Shown here: piece by piece, positions 31,825 to 37,874 of the stretch
How positions within the stretch are numbered: position 1 is the first letter of the stretch
Layout: the number at the start of each line of letters is the position of its first letter
DNA from: Acidobacteriota bacterium
GTDB lineage: Bacteria; Acidobacteriota; Aminicenantia; UBA2199
DNA: 37,874 nucleotides
NCBI GenBank assembly: GCA_025456205.1
Contig: JALOLA010000011.1
Coordinates: forward strand, 1-37,874
Direction of reading: 5' to 3'
Notes under the pieces: model-generated
Databases searched by the model: none
What the model saw: only the letters and a program-made list of their open reading frames with translations
What the model was told of the DNA's origin: nothing
Made by a program: the position numbers and the translations under genes

Positions 31825-32341
31825 GGCGTCTCAAGATGCGCTCCCTGCGGTCACGCAGCGGGGGGATGATCCAGGGCAGGACGGCGAGCATCAGCGTCAG
31901 CCCGGGCAGACCGCGCACGACCGCTGCCCAGCCCAGGAGTCGCGGCGGCAGCTCCATGAAGCGGGCCATGGCCTGGACCAGCACGAACAGCAGGGCTCGG
32001 TCGAGCAGCAGGACGACCAGCAGCGCCAGCCCATCGCTCAAGTTCAGCAGCCGCTGCAGCGGCCGGGGCAGGGCGGTGAACAGGAGCCCCTCGGCCATCA
32101 TGATGAAGGCGATGGGCGGGTAGAAGGGGGGCATGCCGGTCAGAAGTGCCGAAAGCAGCGGCGCGGAAAAGCCGACGACCATGGCCAGCGGTGGTGACAC
32201 CAGGAAGCCGGCCAGGGCCAGAGGGTAGAACATGGGCATGAAGGCGCTGCCCAGGCCCAGAAGGTGGAAGAAAACGGGCAGCACCAGGGAGGCCGACAAC
32301 AGCAGGCCGGCCAGCACGTAATCGAAACTGGGATGCTTCAT
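31811..32341 (-). CDS. ECF transporter S component-like membrane protein
   Basis: The 176-residue protein has five or six hydrophobic helices. Segments HLLGLGSAFMPMFYPLALAG and LLTGMPPFYPPIAFIMMAEG resemble the 'LGxxxLPMHxPVLLAG' and 'GMPPxxP...ME' patterns of ECF S components. It lacks the MHIPDGFL start of CbiM/NikM, and its N terminus reads Met-Lys-His. I chose the ATG at 32341 because it overlaps the receptor stop (ATGA). A frame open further upstream lies within the receptor gene. It most likely binds the substrate for the EcfT/EcfA pair. Confidence 0.75.
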   Translation of the reverse strand: MKHPSFDYVLAGLLLSASLVLPVFFHLLGLGSAFMPMFYPLALAGFLVSPPLAMVVGFSAPLLSALLTGMPPFYPPIAFIMMAEGLLFTALPRPLQRLLNLSDGLALLVVLLLDRALLFVLVQAMARFMELPPRLLGWAAVVRGLPGLTLMLAVLPWIIPPLRDRRERILRRHDQE

Positions 32342-34200
32342 TGCCGCCAGCGCAGACCGATGGAGACATTGCGGCCGGGCATGACGAAGGTGCCGGCGGA
32401 GATGCCGGGGAATTCCCCGAAGATGACGTATTCCTCGTCGAGGAGGTTGTTCAGGTCGATGATGAGGTCGAGCCGGGAGATGAACTTGGCAACCCAGCGG
32501 GCATTCAGGATCAGGTAGGAAGGGATGGGGTTCCGGGAATTCGCCCCGGCGAAGTAGGTGTTGACCTGCTGGCCCTGCAGCGAGGCGTCGAGCCGGCGCG
32601 AGTGGAAGCGCAGGGCGGCGTCCCACTTGTGTCCGGGCCGGCCGGCGGTCTGGTCGCCGGGATCCAGATAGGCATGGCTGAGCTCGATCTCCAGGGCCGC
32701 CAGCGGCCTGGCGCTCACGCCGATCTCAACGCCGGCGAATGCGAAACTGCCGGTGTTGAGGAAGATGAACTTGTTGCCAGGGCCGGGATTCGGCCGGGTC
32801 TCGATCAGGTTGCTGCCGCGCATGGAGAACGCGCTGGCCTGCAGGGCCCAACGGGATGCGACGCGCCAGTCGATGCCGATCTCGTAGTTCCAGGTGCGCT
32901 CTGGCTCCAGGTCGGGATTGGCGGGGGGGAACATGTACAGCTCGTTCAGCTGCGGTGAGCGGAAGCCCTTGCTGGCCTGCAGCCGCGCCGAAAACGCCGT
33001 CGTGGCGTGCCAGACCAGCCCGGCCTGGGGGCAGAGCTCGCTGCCGTAGAGAGAATCGAACTGCAGGCGCAGCCCGGCGCTGGCGACCAGGGCGGCGGCG
33101 GGCAGCCAGTCGTCATGGAGGAAGAGCGACCCCTCGCTCTTGCGCCATTCCCCCCTGGGGGCGTGGATGCTGCGGCCGCCGAAGCGGCGGTAATCGCCGC
33201 CAGCCAGGAGGACATGGTTCTTCAGGCGGCGCGTGGTCCAGCGGGCCAGGGCGCCGTTGGTGAAATCGGTCGAGTCCCAGCCGTCGGAGAATCGGTGCTT
33301 GCCGAAATTGCGGTAAAGACGCAGGCTCCACTCGTCCCGATCCCCTTTGCCGGTCAGGGAGAGGTCGACAGCGCCGCGGCGGTAGTCATTCCATGAATCG
33401 GCCAGCGGCTGCTCCACCGTGCCGGGTTCGTGCTTCAGGGCATCGAAGTACTTGCCCTGCAGCGTGAGCTCCAGGAAAGGCGCCAGCTCCCAGTCGAGGC
33501 GGGTGGTCAGGGCGTCGCCCCGGTAATCGGAGTTTTCCAGGTGGCCGTCGCTTTGCCTGCGGTCATAGGTGACCAGGTAGCCCAGGCGGCCGCTCTTGCC
33601 GCCCTGCTGCAGGTTGAGCTGGCCGGTCCGGAAGCTGCCGTAGGAGAGCTGCAGCCGGCTTTCCGATTTTTTTTCCGGCCGGCGGGTGATGATGTTCACC
33701 GCGCCGCCCATGGCCTCGCCGCCGTACAGCACCGACGCCGGCCCCTTGATCACTTCAATGCGCTCGACGTTGTCCATCGGGAAGGCGTGGGTCACGGCGC
33801 AGCCGAAGAGTCCCATCTTTTCCGGCCGGCCGTTGACCAGCACGGCGATGCGCCGGCCGTTCTGTCCCAGGCCGCGGATGTCGAGGTCGGAGCGGCCGAA
33901 GTCGCCGCTGCGCTGCACGAACAGGCCGGGGAAACCGTCCAGTGCAGCCAGGGCGCTGCTCGCCGGCAGCATGTCCAGCACCGGCCGGTCGACAAGAAGC
34001 AGGGAGTCGCTGCAGTTCTTCAGCTCCTTGGGGGACATGACGGCGGTCACGACGACGTGTTCATGGAAGAGGATCTTCTTTTCCTGCTTCTGGTCGCCCC
34101 GGGAAGCCGGCTCCGCTTTTTCGGGAAAAAGGCGGACGGCAGGAGAGAGCGCGATGAAAGCCATGAGGGTCGCGGCAACCAAGGCGGATCGGGGGCGCAT
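32338..34200 (-). CDS. TonB-dependent outer-membrane receptor, predicted nickel or nickel-complex uptake
   Basis: The 620-residue protein has a signal peptide (about 1-25), a TonB-box-like HVVVTAV (about residue 50) and a plug domain (LPASSALAALDGFPGLFVQRSGDFGRSDLDIRG, VERIEVIKGPASVLYGGEAMGGAVNIITR). A barrel with SKGFRSPQLNELYMFPPANPDLEPE and a C-terminal RLDLIIDLNNLLDEEY region completes it. The layout is BtuB/CirA-like, but no cobalamin riboswitch fits the short leader. The ATG has AGGAGG 5 nt upstream. The promoter carries the NikR-type operator, so nickel is the likely cargo. It is followed by the S component gene with a 4-nt overlap. Confidence 0.9.
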   Translation of the reverse strand: MRPRSALVAATLMAFIALSPAVRLFPEKAEPASRGDQKQEKKILFHEHVVVTAVMSPKELKNCSDSLLLVDRPVLDMLPASSALAALDGFPGLFVQRSGDFGRSDLDIRGLGQNGRRIAVLVNGRPEKMGLFGCAVTHAFPMDNVERIEVIKGPASVLYGGEAMGGAVNIITRRPEKKSESRLQLSYGSFRTGQLNLQQGGKSGRLGYLVTYDRRQSDGHLENSDYRGDALTTRLDWELAPFLELTLQGKYFDALKHEPGTVEQPLADSWNDYRRGAVDLSLTGKGDRDEWSLRLYRNFGKHRFSDGWDSTDFTNGALARWTTRRLKNHVLLAGGDYRRFGGRSIHAPRGEWRKSEGSLFLHDDWLPAAALVASAGLRLQFDSLYGSELCPQAGLVWHATTAFSARLQASKGFRSPQLNELYMFPPANPDLEPERTWNYEIGIDWRVASRWALQASAFSMRGSNLIETRPNPGPGNKFIFLNTGSFAFAGVEIGVSARPLAALEIELSHAYLDPGDQTAGRPGHKWDAALRFHSRRLDASLQGQQVNTYFAGANSRNPIPSYLILNARWVAKFISRLDLIIDLNNLLDEEYVIFGEFPGISAGTFVMPGRNVSIGLRWRQ

Positions 34201-34215
34201 GCCACCTCCTGTTCG

Positions 34216-34242
34216 GTGTTACCAATTAAAAAAAAGTAACAC
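34216..34242. promoter_or_regulatory. Predicted NikR operator GTGTTAC-N13-GTAACAC
   Basis: The two 7-nt half-sites are perfectly complementary and separated by 13 nt of mostly A (minus strand T). The form matches what I recall for NikR sites outside enterobacteria. It overlaps the -10 element of the receptor promoter and lies just downstream of the nikR gene, so bound NikR should repress the operon. Confidence 0.8.
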
Positions 34243-34262
34243 GAATGGCGGGGCGCTGTCAA
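34234..34262 (-). promoter_or_regulatory. Promoter of the TonB receptor/ECF operon
   Basis: On the minus strand, a consensus TTGACA (34257-34262), a 17-nt spacer and TTACTT (34234-34239) precede the receptor gene. The -10 lies inside the first operator half-site. Confidence 0.65.
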
Positions 34263-34287
34263 GGCCATTCCGGAATTTTCAGGTTCG

Positions 34288-34707
34288 TTACTCCAGATGG
34301 CTGCCGGTGGTCGTGGTGATCAGCTTGCCGTGCTTGACCCCCTTGGCGCTGAGCAGGAAACCGGCCACTTCCTGGATCTTCCTTGCCGATCCTTTCAAAA
34401 TGACGACCTCAAGGCAGTTGTGCTCGTCCATGTGGATGTGGGTGGTGGAGAGGATGATGCCCAGGTGGCGGTGCTGGATGTCGGTCAGCTTCTTGGCGAG
34501 TTCCCGTACTTCGTGGCTGTACACCAGGCTCAGCACGCCCATGGCGGGGGTTGTGCCGGTTTTCCACTCCTCGGCCACCAGCCGTTCGCGGATCAGGTCG
34601 CGGATCGCCTCCGAGCGGCTCGCGTAACCCTGGGTGGCGATGAAAGGGTCGAATTTTTTCAGGAGCGACGCTTCCAATGAAACACCGAAGCGGACCAATT
34701 TGCCCAT
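34288..34707 (-). CDS. nikR: Nickel-responsive repressor NikR
   Basis: The 139-residue protein has an N-terminal ribbon-helix-helix domain (VRFGVSLEASLLKKFD...YASRSEAIRDLIR) and a C-terminal ACT-like nickel-binding domain. All four high-affinity nickel ligands of E. coli NikR are present: His79 (DIQH), His90 and His92 (THIHMDEH) and Cys98 (NCLEV). The length is as usual. I chose the ATG at 34707 (AGGAAGG 6 nt upstream); the frame is open 30 codons further. It is followed by the receptor operon, whose promoter carries the NikR-type inverted repeat. No matching operator was seen upstream of nikR itself. Confidence 0.92.
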   Translation of the reverse strand: MGKLVRFGVSLEASLLKKFDPFIATQGYASRSEAIRDLIRERLVAEEWKTGTTPAMGVLSLVYSHEVRELAKKLTDIQHRHLGIILSTTHIHMDEHNCLEVVILKGSARKIQEVAGFLLSAKGVKHGKLITTTTGSHLE

Positions 34708-34725
34708 GGTTGCCTTCCTGGGGAA

Positions 34726-34755
34726 ATAGTATTCTTTTTTGGATGGACAATGCAA
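34726..34755 (-). promoter_or_regulatory. Possible promoter of nikR
   Basis: On the minus strand, TTGCAT, an 18-nt spacer and TACTAT lie about 20 nt before the nikR start. This would let nikR be transcribed apart from the Mrp operon upstream. Confidence 0.4.
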
Positions 34756-34807
34756 GCCACCTGCCGTTGAAGAGCAGGAAAGTCGGCGCGGCTTCATCGG
34801 GATCCGT

Positions 34808-34828
34808 GCTTGTCCTCCGGAGGCAAGC
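34808..34828. terminator. Hairpin after the Mrp-NifX fusion gene
   Basis: GCTTG/CAAGC plus CCTCC/GGAGG form a stem with one bulge and almost no loop, 4 nt after the stop. No U-tract follows on the minus strand, so termination is only suggested. Confidence 0.35.
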
Positions 34829-34831
34829 GCC

Positions 34832-36136
34832 TCAGTGGTCGCAGACGTTCTCCCCGCTCTGCAGCGTGCCCGCCAGATAGGACGCTACCAGGGTCTCCGG
34901 CGTCTCGGCCGGGGCGCCGATGACCACCTGGATGCCGTGCTCGCAGAACAGGGCCTGGGCGCGCTGGCCCATGCCGCCGGCGATGATCAGGTTCGCTCCG
35001 CGTTCCGCCAGCCACTTGGGCAGCAGTCCCGGCTCATGGGGCGGTGCTTCCAGGTCTTCCCTTTTCACGATTTTTTTCTCAACGGGGTCGGCCTCGACCA
35101 GGGCGAAGCTCCCACAGTGCCCGAAATGCATGGCCAATTTTCCGTCGGCCAGAGGAATGGCGATCTTCATGTTGTTTTTCTCCTTGTTTGTTTTGACATT
35201 CTTGGCGGTGACTTCGGCCGCGCCCGGATCCAGAGCCAGAAGCGGCGTGACGATGCGACGCATGATCTCCGCGGTGGGGGATGAGGCAAAGGCGCTGACA
35301 TAGGGCCGGCCGCTGTCGCCGGAAAGGGTGATCGCCGGGTCGATCGGAATGGATCCCAGGAATGGCGTGTTCATGTCCGTGACGATCCGCTTGCCCCCGC
35401 CGCTGCTGAAGACGGCGGAAACCTCGCCGCACTTGGGGCAGGCGAAGCCGTTCATGTTCTCCACCACGCCGAGCACGGGGACGCCGAGCTGGCGGCAGAA
35501 GGTGATGGACTTGCGCACGTCGACCGCCGCCACCTTCTGCGGCGTGGTGACGATCACCGCGCCGTCGAGCTTGCCGATCAGCTGGCACACCGAGAGCGGC
35601 TCGTCGCCTGTTCCCGGCGGCGAATCGATGACCAGATAGTCCAGATCGCCCCAGTCCACGTCCTTGAGGAACTGCTTGATGGCGCCCATCTTCAAGGGCC
35701 CGCGCCAGATCACGGCCTGGTCGGGGTCGGGGAGGAGGAAGCCCAGGGACATGACCTTCATGCCGTTGGCGTCCGCCGGGAGCAGCCCGCCGGGCCCGCT
35801 CTGCAGGGAAACTCCTTCCAGGCCCAGCATGGTGGGGATGCTCGGCCCATGGATGTCGACGTCGAGCAGTCCGACGCGCTTGCCGACCATCTGCAGGGCC
35901 GCGGCAATGTTTACCGCCACCGTGCTCTTGCCGACCCCGCCCTTGCCCGAGAGCACGACGACCTTGTGCGCGATGCGGCAGAGGCGCGATTCGAGCTCGC
36001 GCCGCTCGGCGAAATCCTGGGCGCTTTCGCCCTGCTTGCGCGCATTGGCGGAACACTCCCTGTCGCGGCAGCCGTCACAGGCGGTCGAGCCCTCTTCTCC
36101 CTTTTCCGGTCCATGTTCCATGTTTTTGCGTTGCAT
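34832..36136 (-). CDS. Mrp/NBP35 P-loop ATPase fused to a NifX/NifB-like domain
   Basis: The 434-residue protein has an N-terminal cysteine cluster (Cys20, Cys23, Cys28). An Mrp/Nbp35 ATPase domain follows, with Walker A KVVVLSGKGGVGKST, IHGPSIPTML, DYLVIDSPPGTGDE and a C-terminal CPKC (residues in GFACPKCGE). Proteins of this family carry iron-sulfur clusters to apoenzymes. After a short linker, the last 112 residues (IAIPLADGKLAMHFGHCGSFALVEAD..., AERGANLIIAGGMGQRAQALF) form a dinitrogenase iron-molybdenum cofactor (NifX/NifB-C) domain. AAGGAG lies 9 nt before an in-frame ATG at 35170, so the second domain may also be made alone. AGGAG precedes the main ATG. Confidence 0.9.
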   Translation of the reverse strand: MQRKNMEHGPEKGEEGSTACDGCRDRECSANARKQGESAQDFAERRELESRLCRIAHKVVVLSGKGGVGKSTVAVNIAAALQMVGKRVGLLDVDIHGPSIPTMLGLEGVSLQSGPGGLLPADANGMKVMSLGFLLPDPDQAVIWRGPLKMGAIKQFLKDVDWGDLDYLVIDSPPGTGDEPLSVCQLIGKLDGAVIVTTPQKVAAVDVRKSITFCRQLGVPVLGVVENMNGFACPKCGEVSAVFSSGGGKRIVTDMNTPFLGSIPIDPAITLSGDSGRPYVSAFASSPTAEIMRRIVTPLLALDPGAAEVTAKNVKTNKEKNNMKIAIPLADGKLAMHFGHCGSFALVEADPVEKKIVKREDLEAPPHEPGLLPKWLAERGANLIIAGGMGQRAQALFCEHGIQVVIGAPAETPETLVASYLAGTLQSGENVCDH

Positions 36137-36146
36137 TGACTATCTC

Positions 36147-37019
36147 CTAAAGTTGCAGATTATCCCATATTCGCCGGATATCTTCCACGCAGGGGGCCGA
36201 GGTCTCCACCACCGCCCGCTCCTGCAGCTGGGCTGCGGTCACGCCGCGATCGTAACGCACGCGGCCGGCGATCTTTGCCCCGCTGGCCTTGGCCCGCTCC
36301 TCGATGCGCTCCGTCATCTCCGGGTTCAGGTCCCACTTGTTGACGCAGACCGCCGCCGGCATGTCAAAATGCCGGGCCAGGGCCAGGACCCTTTCCAGGT
36401 CGTGCTCGCCGGACACGGTCGGTTCGGTCACCACCAGCACCAGCGAAGCGCCGGTGAGCGAGGCGATGACCGGGCAGCCGATGCCGGGAGGGCCATCGAC
36501 GATGACCATGGAGCGATTCTCTTCTTCGGCGATGCGCCGGGCCTCGCGCCGCACCAGGGAAACCAGCTTGCCCGAGTTTTCGGCAGCGATGCCGAGACAG
36601 GCATGGACCATGGGGCCGCAGCGGGTGTCCGAGACCATCCATTCGCCGGAGAGGCTCTCGGGAAAATCAATGGCCCGCTCCGGGCAGAAACGAACGCAAG
36701 CGCCGCAGCCTTCGCAGGCGAACGGGTCGATGGCGAAGGTCACCGTGCCGTCTTCCCGCGTTGCTTTCCGCACGGCCTCGAAGCGGCAGACATCGAGGCA
36801 GGTGCCGCAGCCGTTGCAATCCTGCGGGCGGATGACCGCCTTGCGGCCGCTGTGAAATTCGTGGCGCTCCCGGATCGCTGGTGCCAGCACCAGGTGCAGG
36901 TCGGCGGCATCGACGTCGCAGTCGACGATGACCGGACGCTCGGCCAGCACGGCGAACGACGCGGTCAGGCTGGTCTTGCCTGTCCCGCCCTTGCCGCTGA
37001 TGACGACCAGTTCTCTCAT
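36147..37019 (-). CDS. MinD-superfamily P-loop ATPase with inserted ferredoxin domain
   Basis: The 290-residue protein has a deviant Walker A (SGKGGTGKTS, residues 8-17) and an early switch region (VIVDCDVDAADLHLVL). Two 4Fe-4S motifs (CNGCGTCLDVC and CEGCGACVRFC) are inserted, followed by IVDGPPGIGCPVIASL and LVVTEPTVSGEHDLERVL. Such proteins occur in tandem pairs and are linked to metallocluster assembly. The ATG at 37019 overlaps the stop of the zinc-ribbon gene (ATGA). The Mrp fusion gene follows after 10 nt, so these genes form an operon. Confidence 0.88.
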   Translation of the reverse strand: MRELVVISGKGGTGKTSLTASFAVLAERPVIVDCDVDAADLHLVLAPAIRERHEFHSGRKAVIRPQDCNGCGTCLDVCRFEAVRKATREDGTVTFAIDPFACEGCGACVRFCPERAIDFPESLSGEWMVSDTRCGPMVHACLGIAAENSGKLVSLVRREARRIAEEENRSMVIVDGPPGIGCPVIASLTGASLVLVVTEPTVSGEHDLERVLALARHFDMPAAVCVNKWDLNPEMTERIEERAKASGAKIAGRVRYDRGVTAAQLQERAVVETSAPCVEDIRRIWDNLQL

Positions 37020-37282
37020 TCCCCGTCCCCGCAGGCGGGCTTGCCGCAGCGCTCGTCGCGGCCGCAACAGGTCTTCCCCGTTCGCTGCAGGCCGCAGTCG
37101 CCGCCGCTTTTTTCCGCCGCACCGCGGGCGGCGCCCTTCATGATGAACCCGGCCCCGCCGCTGATGATGCGCTGGACGCGACCCTGGCACTTCGGACATC
37201 GGGTCAACGGCGCGGCGGTGATGGGCTGCATCTTCTCGAATTTATATTTGCATTTCGCGCATTCGTACTCATAGGTGGGCAT
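37016..37282 (-). CDS. FmdB-like zinc ribbon protein
   Basis: The 88-residue protein begins with the FmdB/CxxC_CxxC_SSSS ribbon (MPTYEYECAKCKYKFEK...RCPKCQGRVQRIISGGAGF). It then has a Cys-rich tail (seven Cys in all beyond the ribbon pairs counted loosely, including KTCCGRDERCGKPAC) that may bind extra metal. FmdB-type proteins are small regulators of unknown mechanism. GGAGG lies 6 nt before the ATG, overlapping the end of the upstream ATPase gene. Its stop overlaps the start of the next ATPase gene. Confidence 0.8.
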   Translation of the reverse strand: MPTYEYECAKCKYKFEKMQPITAAPLTRCPKCQGRVQRIISGGAGFIMKGAARGAAEKSGGDCGLQRTGKTCCGRDERCGKPACGDGE

Positions 37283-37285
37283 GGC

Positions 37286-37874
37286 TTATCCTCCTTTGCC
37301 GCCGGGGTCCGCCGACAGCTTCTCCGCCAGCTTGGAAAACAGGTCCCGGTACTCGGGCAGCGCTTCCACGATCAGCTGGCCCCGGGAATAGGCCCTGGCG
37401 ATGCGCCGATCATCGGCGATCTCCGCCAGGATCGGTATGGCCGCTTCGGAACAATAGCGATGCACGCGGTCGTCGCCGCTGCCGGCGCGGTTGACCAGCA
37501 CCCCGAAAGGCAGGCCAAGCTCCTTTACCATGTCCACGGCAAGTCGGAGATCATGGAGGCCGAAGGGAGTAGGCTCGGTGACCAGCAGGACGAAGTCGGC
37601 CCCGCGGATGGCGGCGATGACCGGGCACGAGGTCCCGGGCGGGGCATCCAGGATGGCGGGCATGCCCGGCTGCAGCCGCTGCTTGACGGCGCGGATGAGC
37701 GGCGGCGCCATGGCCTGGCCGACATCGAGGCGCCCCGTGACCAGGGTGATCCGGCCGGCCTGCTTGGTTTCGATCGAACCCATGCGCTTTGGCATCTCAC
37801 GGATCGCCTTTTTCGGGCATACGAGCATGCAGCCGCCGCAGCCGTGGCACATCTCGGCGAAGACCAGCGGCTTG
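37286..37874 (-). CDS. Second MinD-superfamily ATPase with ferredoxin motif (N terminus outside window)
   Basis: The frame continues past the right window edge, so its start is not visible (about 195 residues seen). The visible part has a 4Fe-4S motif CHGCGGCMLVCPKKAI, then LDAPPGTSCPVIAAIRGADFVLLVTEPTPFGLHDLRLAV, the same core as its neighbour at 36147. With that gene it forms the usual tandem pair of ferredoxin-containing ATPases. The Walker A region lies outside the window. It ends 3 nt before the zinc-ribbon gene. Confidence 0.85.
   Translation of the reverse strand, partial: KPLVFAEMCHGCGGCMLVCPKKAIREMPKRMGSIETKQAGRITLVTGRLDVGQAMAPPLIRAVKQRLQPGMPAILDAPPGTSCPVIAAIRGADFVLLVTEPTPFGLHDLRLAVDMVKELGLPFGVLVNRAGSGDDRVHRYCSEAAIPILAEIADDRRIARAYSRGQLIVEALPEYRDLFSKLAEKLSADPGGKGG

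Noticed and set aside
34201-34287. Cobalamin riboswitch before the TonB receptor
   Set aside because: The spacer is under 90 nt and is occupied by a promoter and the inverted repeat; there is no room for a B12 element.
34708-34831. A second NikR site upstream of nikR
   Set aside because: No GTGTTAC/GTAACAC pair was found; only an AT-rich promoter-like stretch and a hairpin.

Overview
The window is GC-rich, densely coding DNA from a Gram-negative bacterium. It encodes outer-membrane beta-barrels, a TonB-dependent receptor, polysaccharide assembly genes and many signal peptides. The mix of exported propeller proteins, a DUF5916-type barrel, secreted M3-like peptidases and ferredoxin-containing MinD-type ATPases recalls anaerobic Acidobacteriota relatives (Aminicenantia-like) or deltaproteobacteria-like lineages. 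No rRNA or marker gene settles this, so the placement is a guess. No tRNA, rRNA, CRISPR array, insertion sequence or phage gene was seen.

Layout. (1) 1-4072, minus strand: a tight operon of a class C beta-lactamase-like serine hydrolase, a PD40 propeller protein, an exported 39-residue small protein and an exported propeller protein cut by the window edge. A glutamine amidotransferase-like gene lies upstream (4168-4899). (2) 5027-17074: two copies of one regulatory module. In each, a small Fis-type DNA-binding protein (minus) is divergent from a giant exported sensor (plus) with 14 propeller repeats, a Y_Y_Y domain, one membrane segment and a cytoplasmic LuxR-type HTH. Between the copies lie a methyltransferase, a secreted HEFGH metallopeptidase and a DUF5916 outer-membrane barrel. 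(3) 17160-29646: secreted peptidases (PepF-like, Dcp-like, C69 dipeptidase), an exopolysaccharide block (truncated DUF1972 glycosyltransferase, polyprenyl glycosylphosphotransferase, O-antigen ligase-like protein), two flavodoxin-fold proteins and an unidentified barrel. (4) 29783-34707, minus: NikR followed by a TonB receptor, a small ECF S-like protein, a methyltransferase, an EcfT and an EcfA. A perfect 7+13+7 inverted repeat overlaps the -10 of the receptor promoter, which marks this as a NikR-controlled metal uptake operon. (5) 34832-37874, minus: an Mrp ATPase fused to a NifX-like domain, two ferredoxin-containing P-loop ATPases and an FmdB-like zinc ribbon, probably for metallocluster handling.

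Two systems deserve most attention. The first is the duplicated Fis/propeller-LuxR module. A 16-20 bp motif around GTAGGACTTTTGTCAC recurs in the same orientation 85-100 nt upstream of one sensor gene, one Fis gene and the DUF5916 barrel gene, suggesting a linked regulon in which surface sensing controls outer-membrane and degradative functions. The second is the NikR operon, which carries a methyltransferase and an S component lacking the CbiM/NikM signature and beginning Met-Lys-His. Other points of interest are the 39-residue gene, the Mrp-NifX fusion with an internal ribosome-binding site, the truncated glycosyltransferase and two loci of degenerate heptamer repeats.
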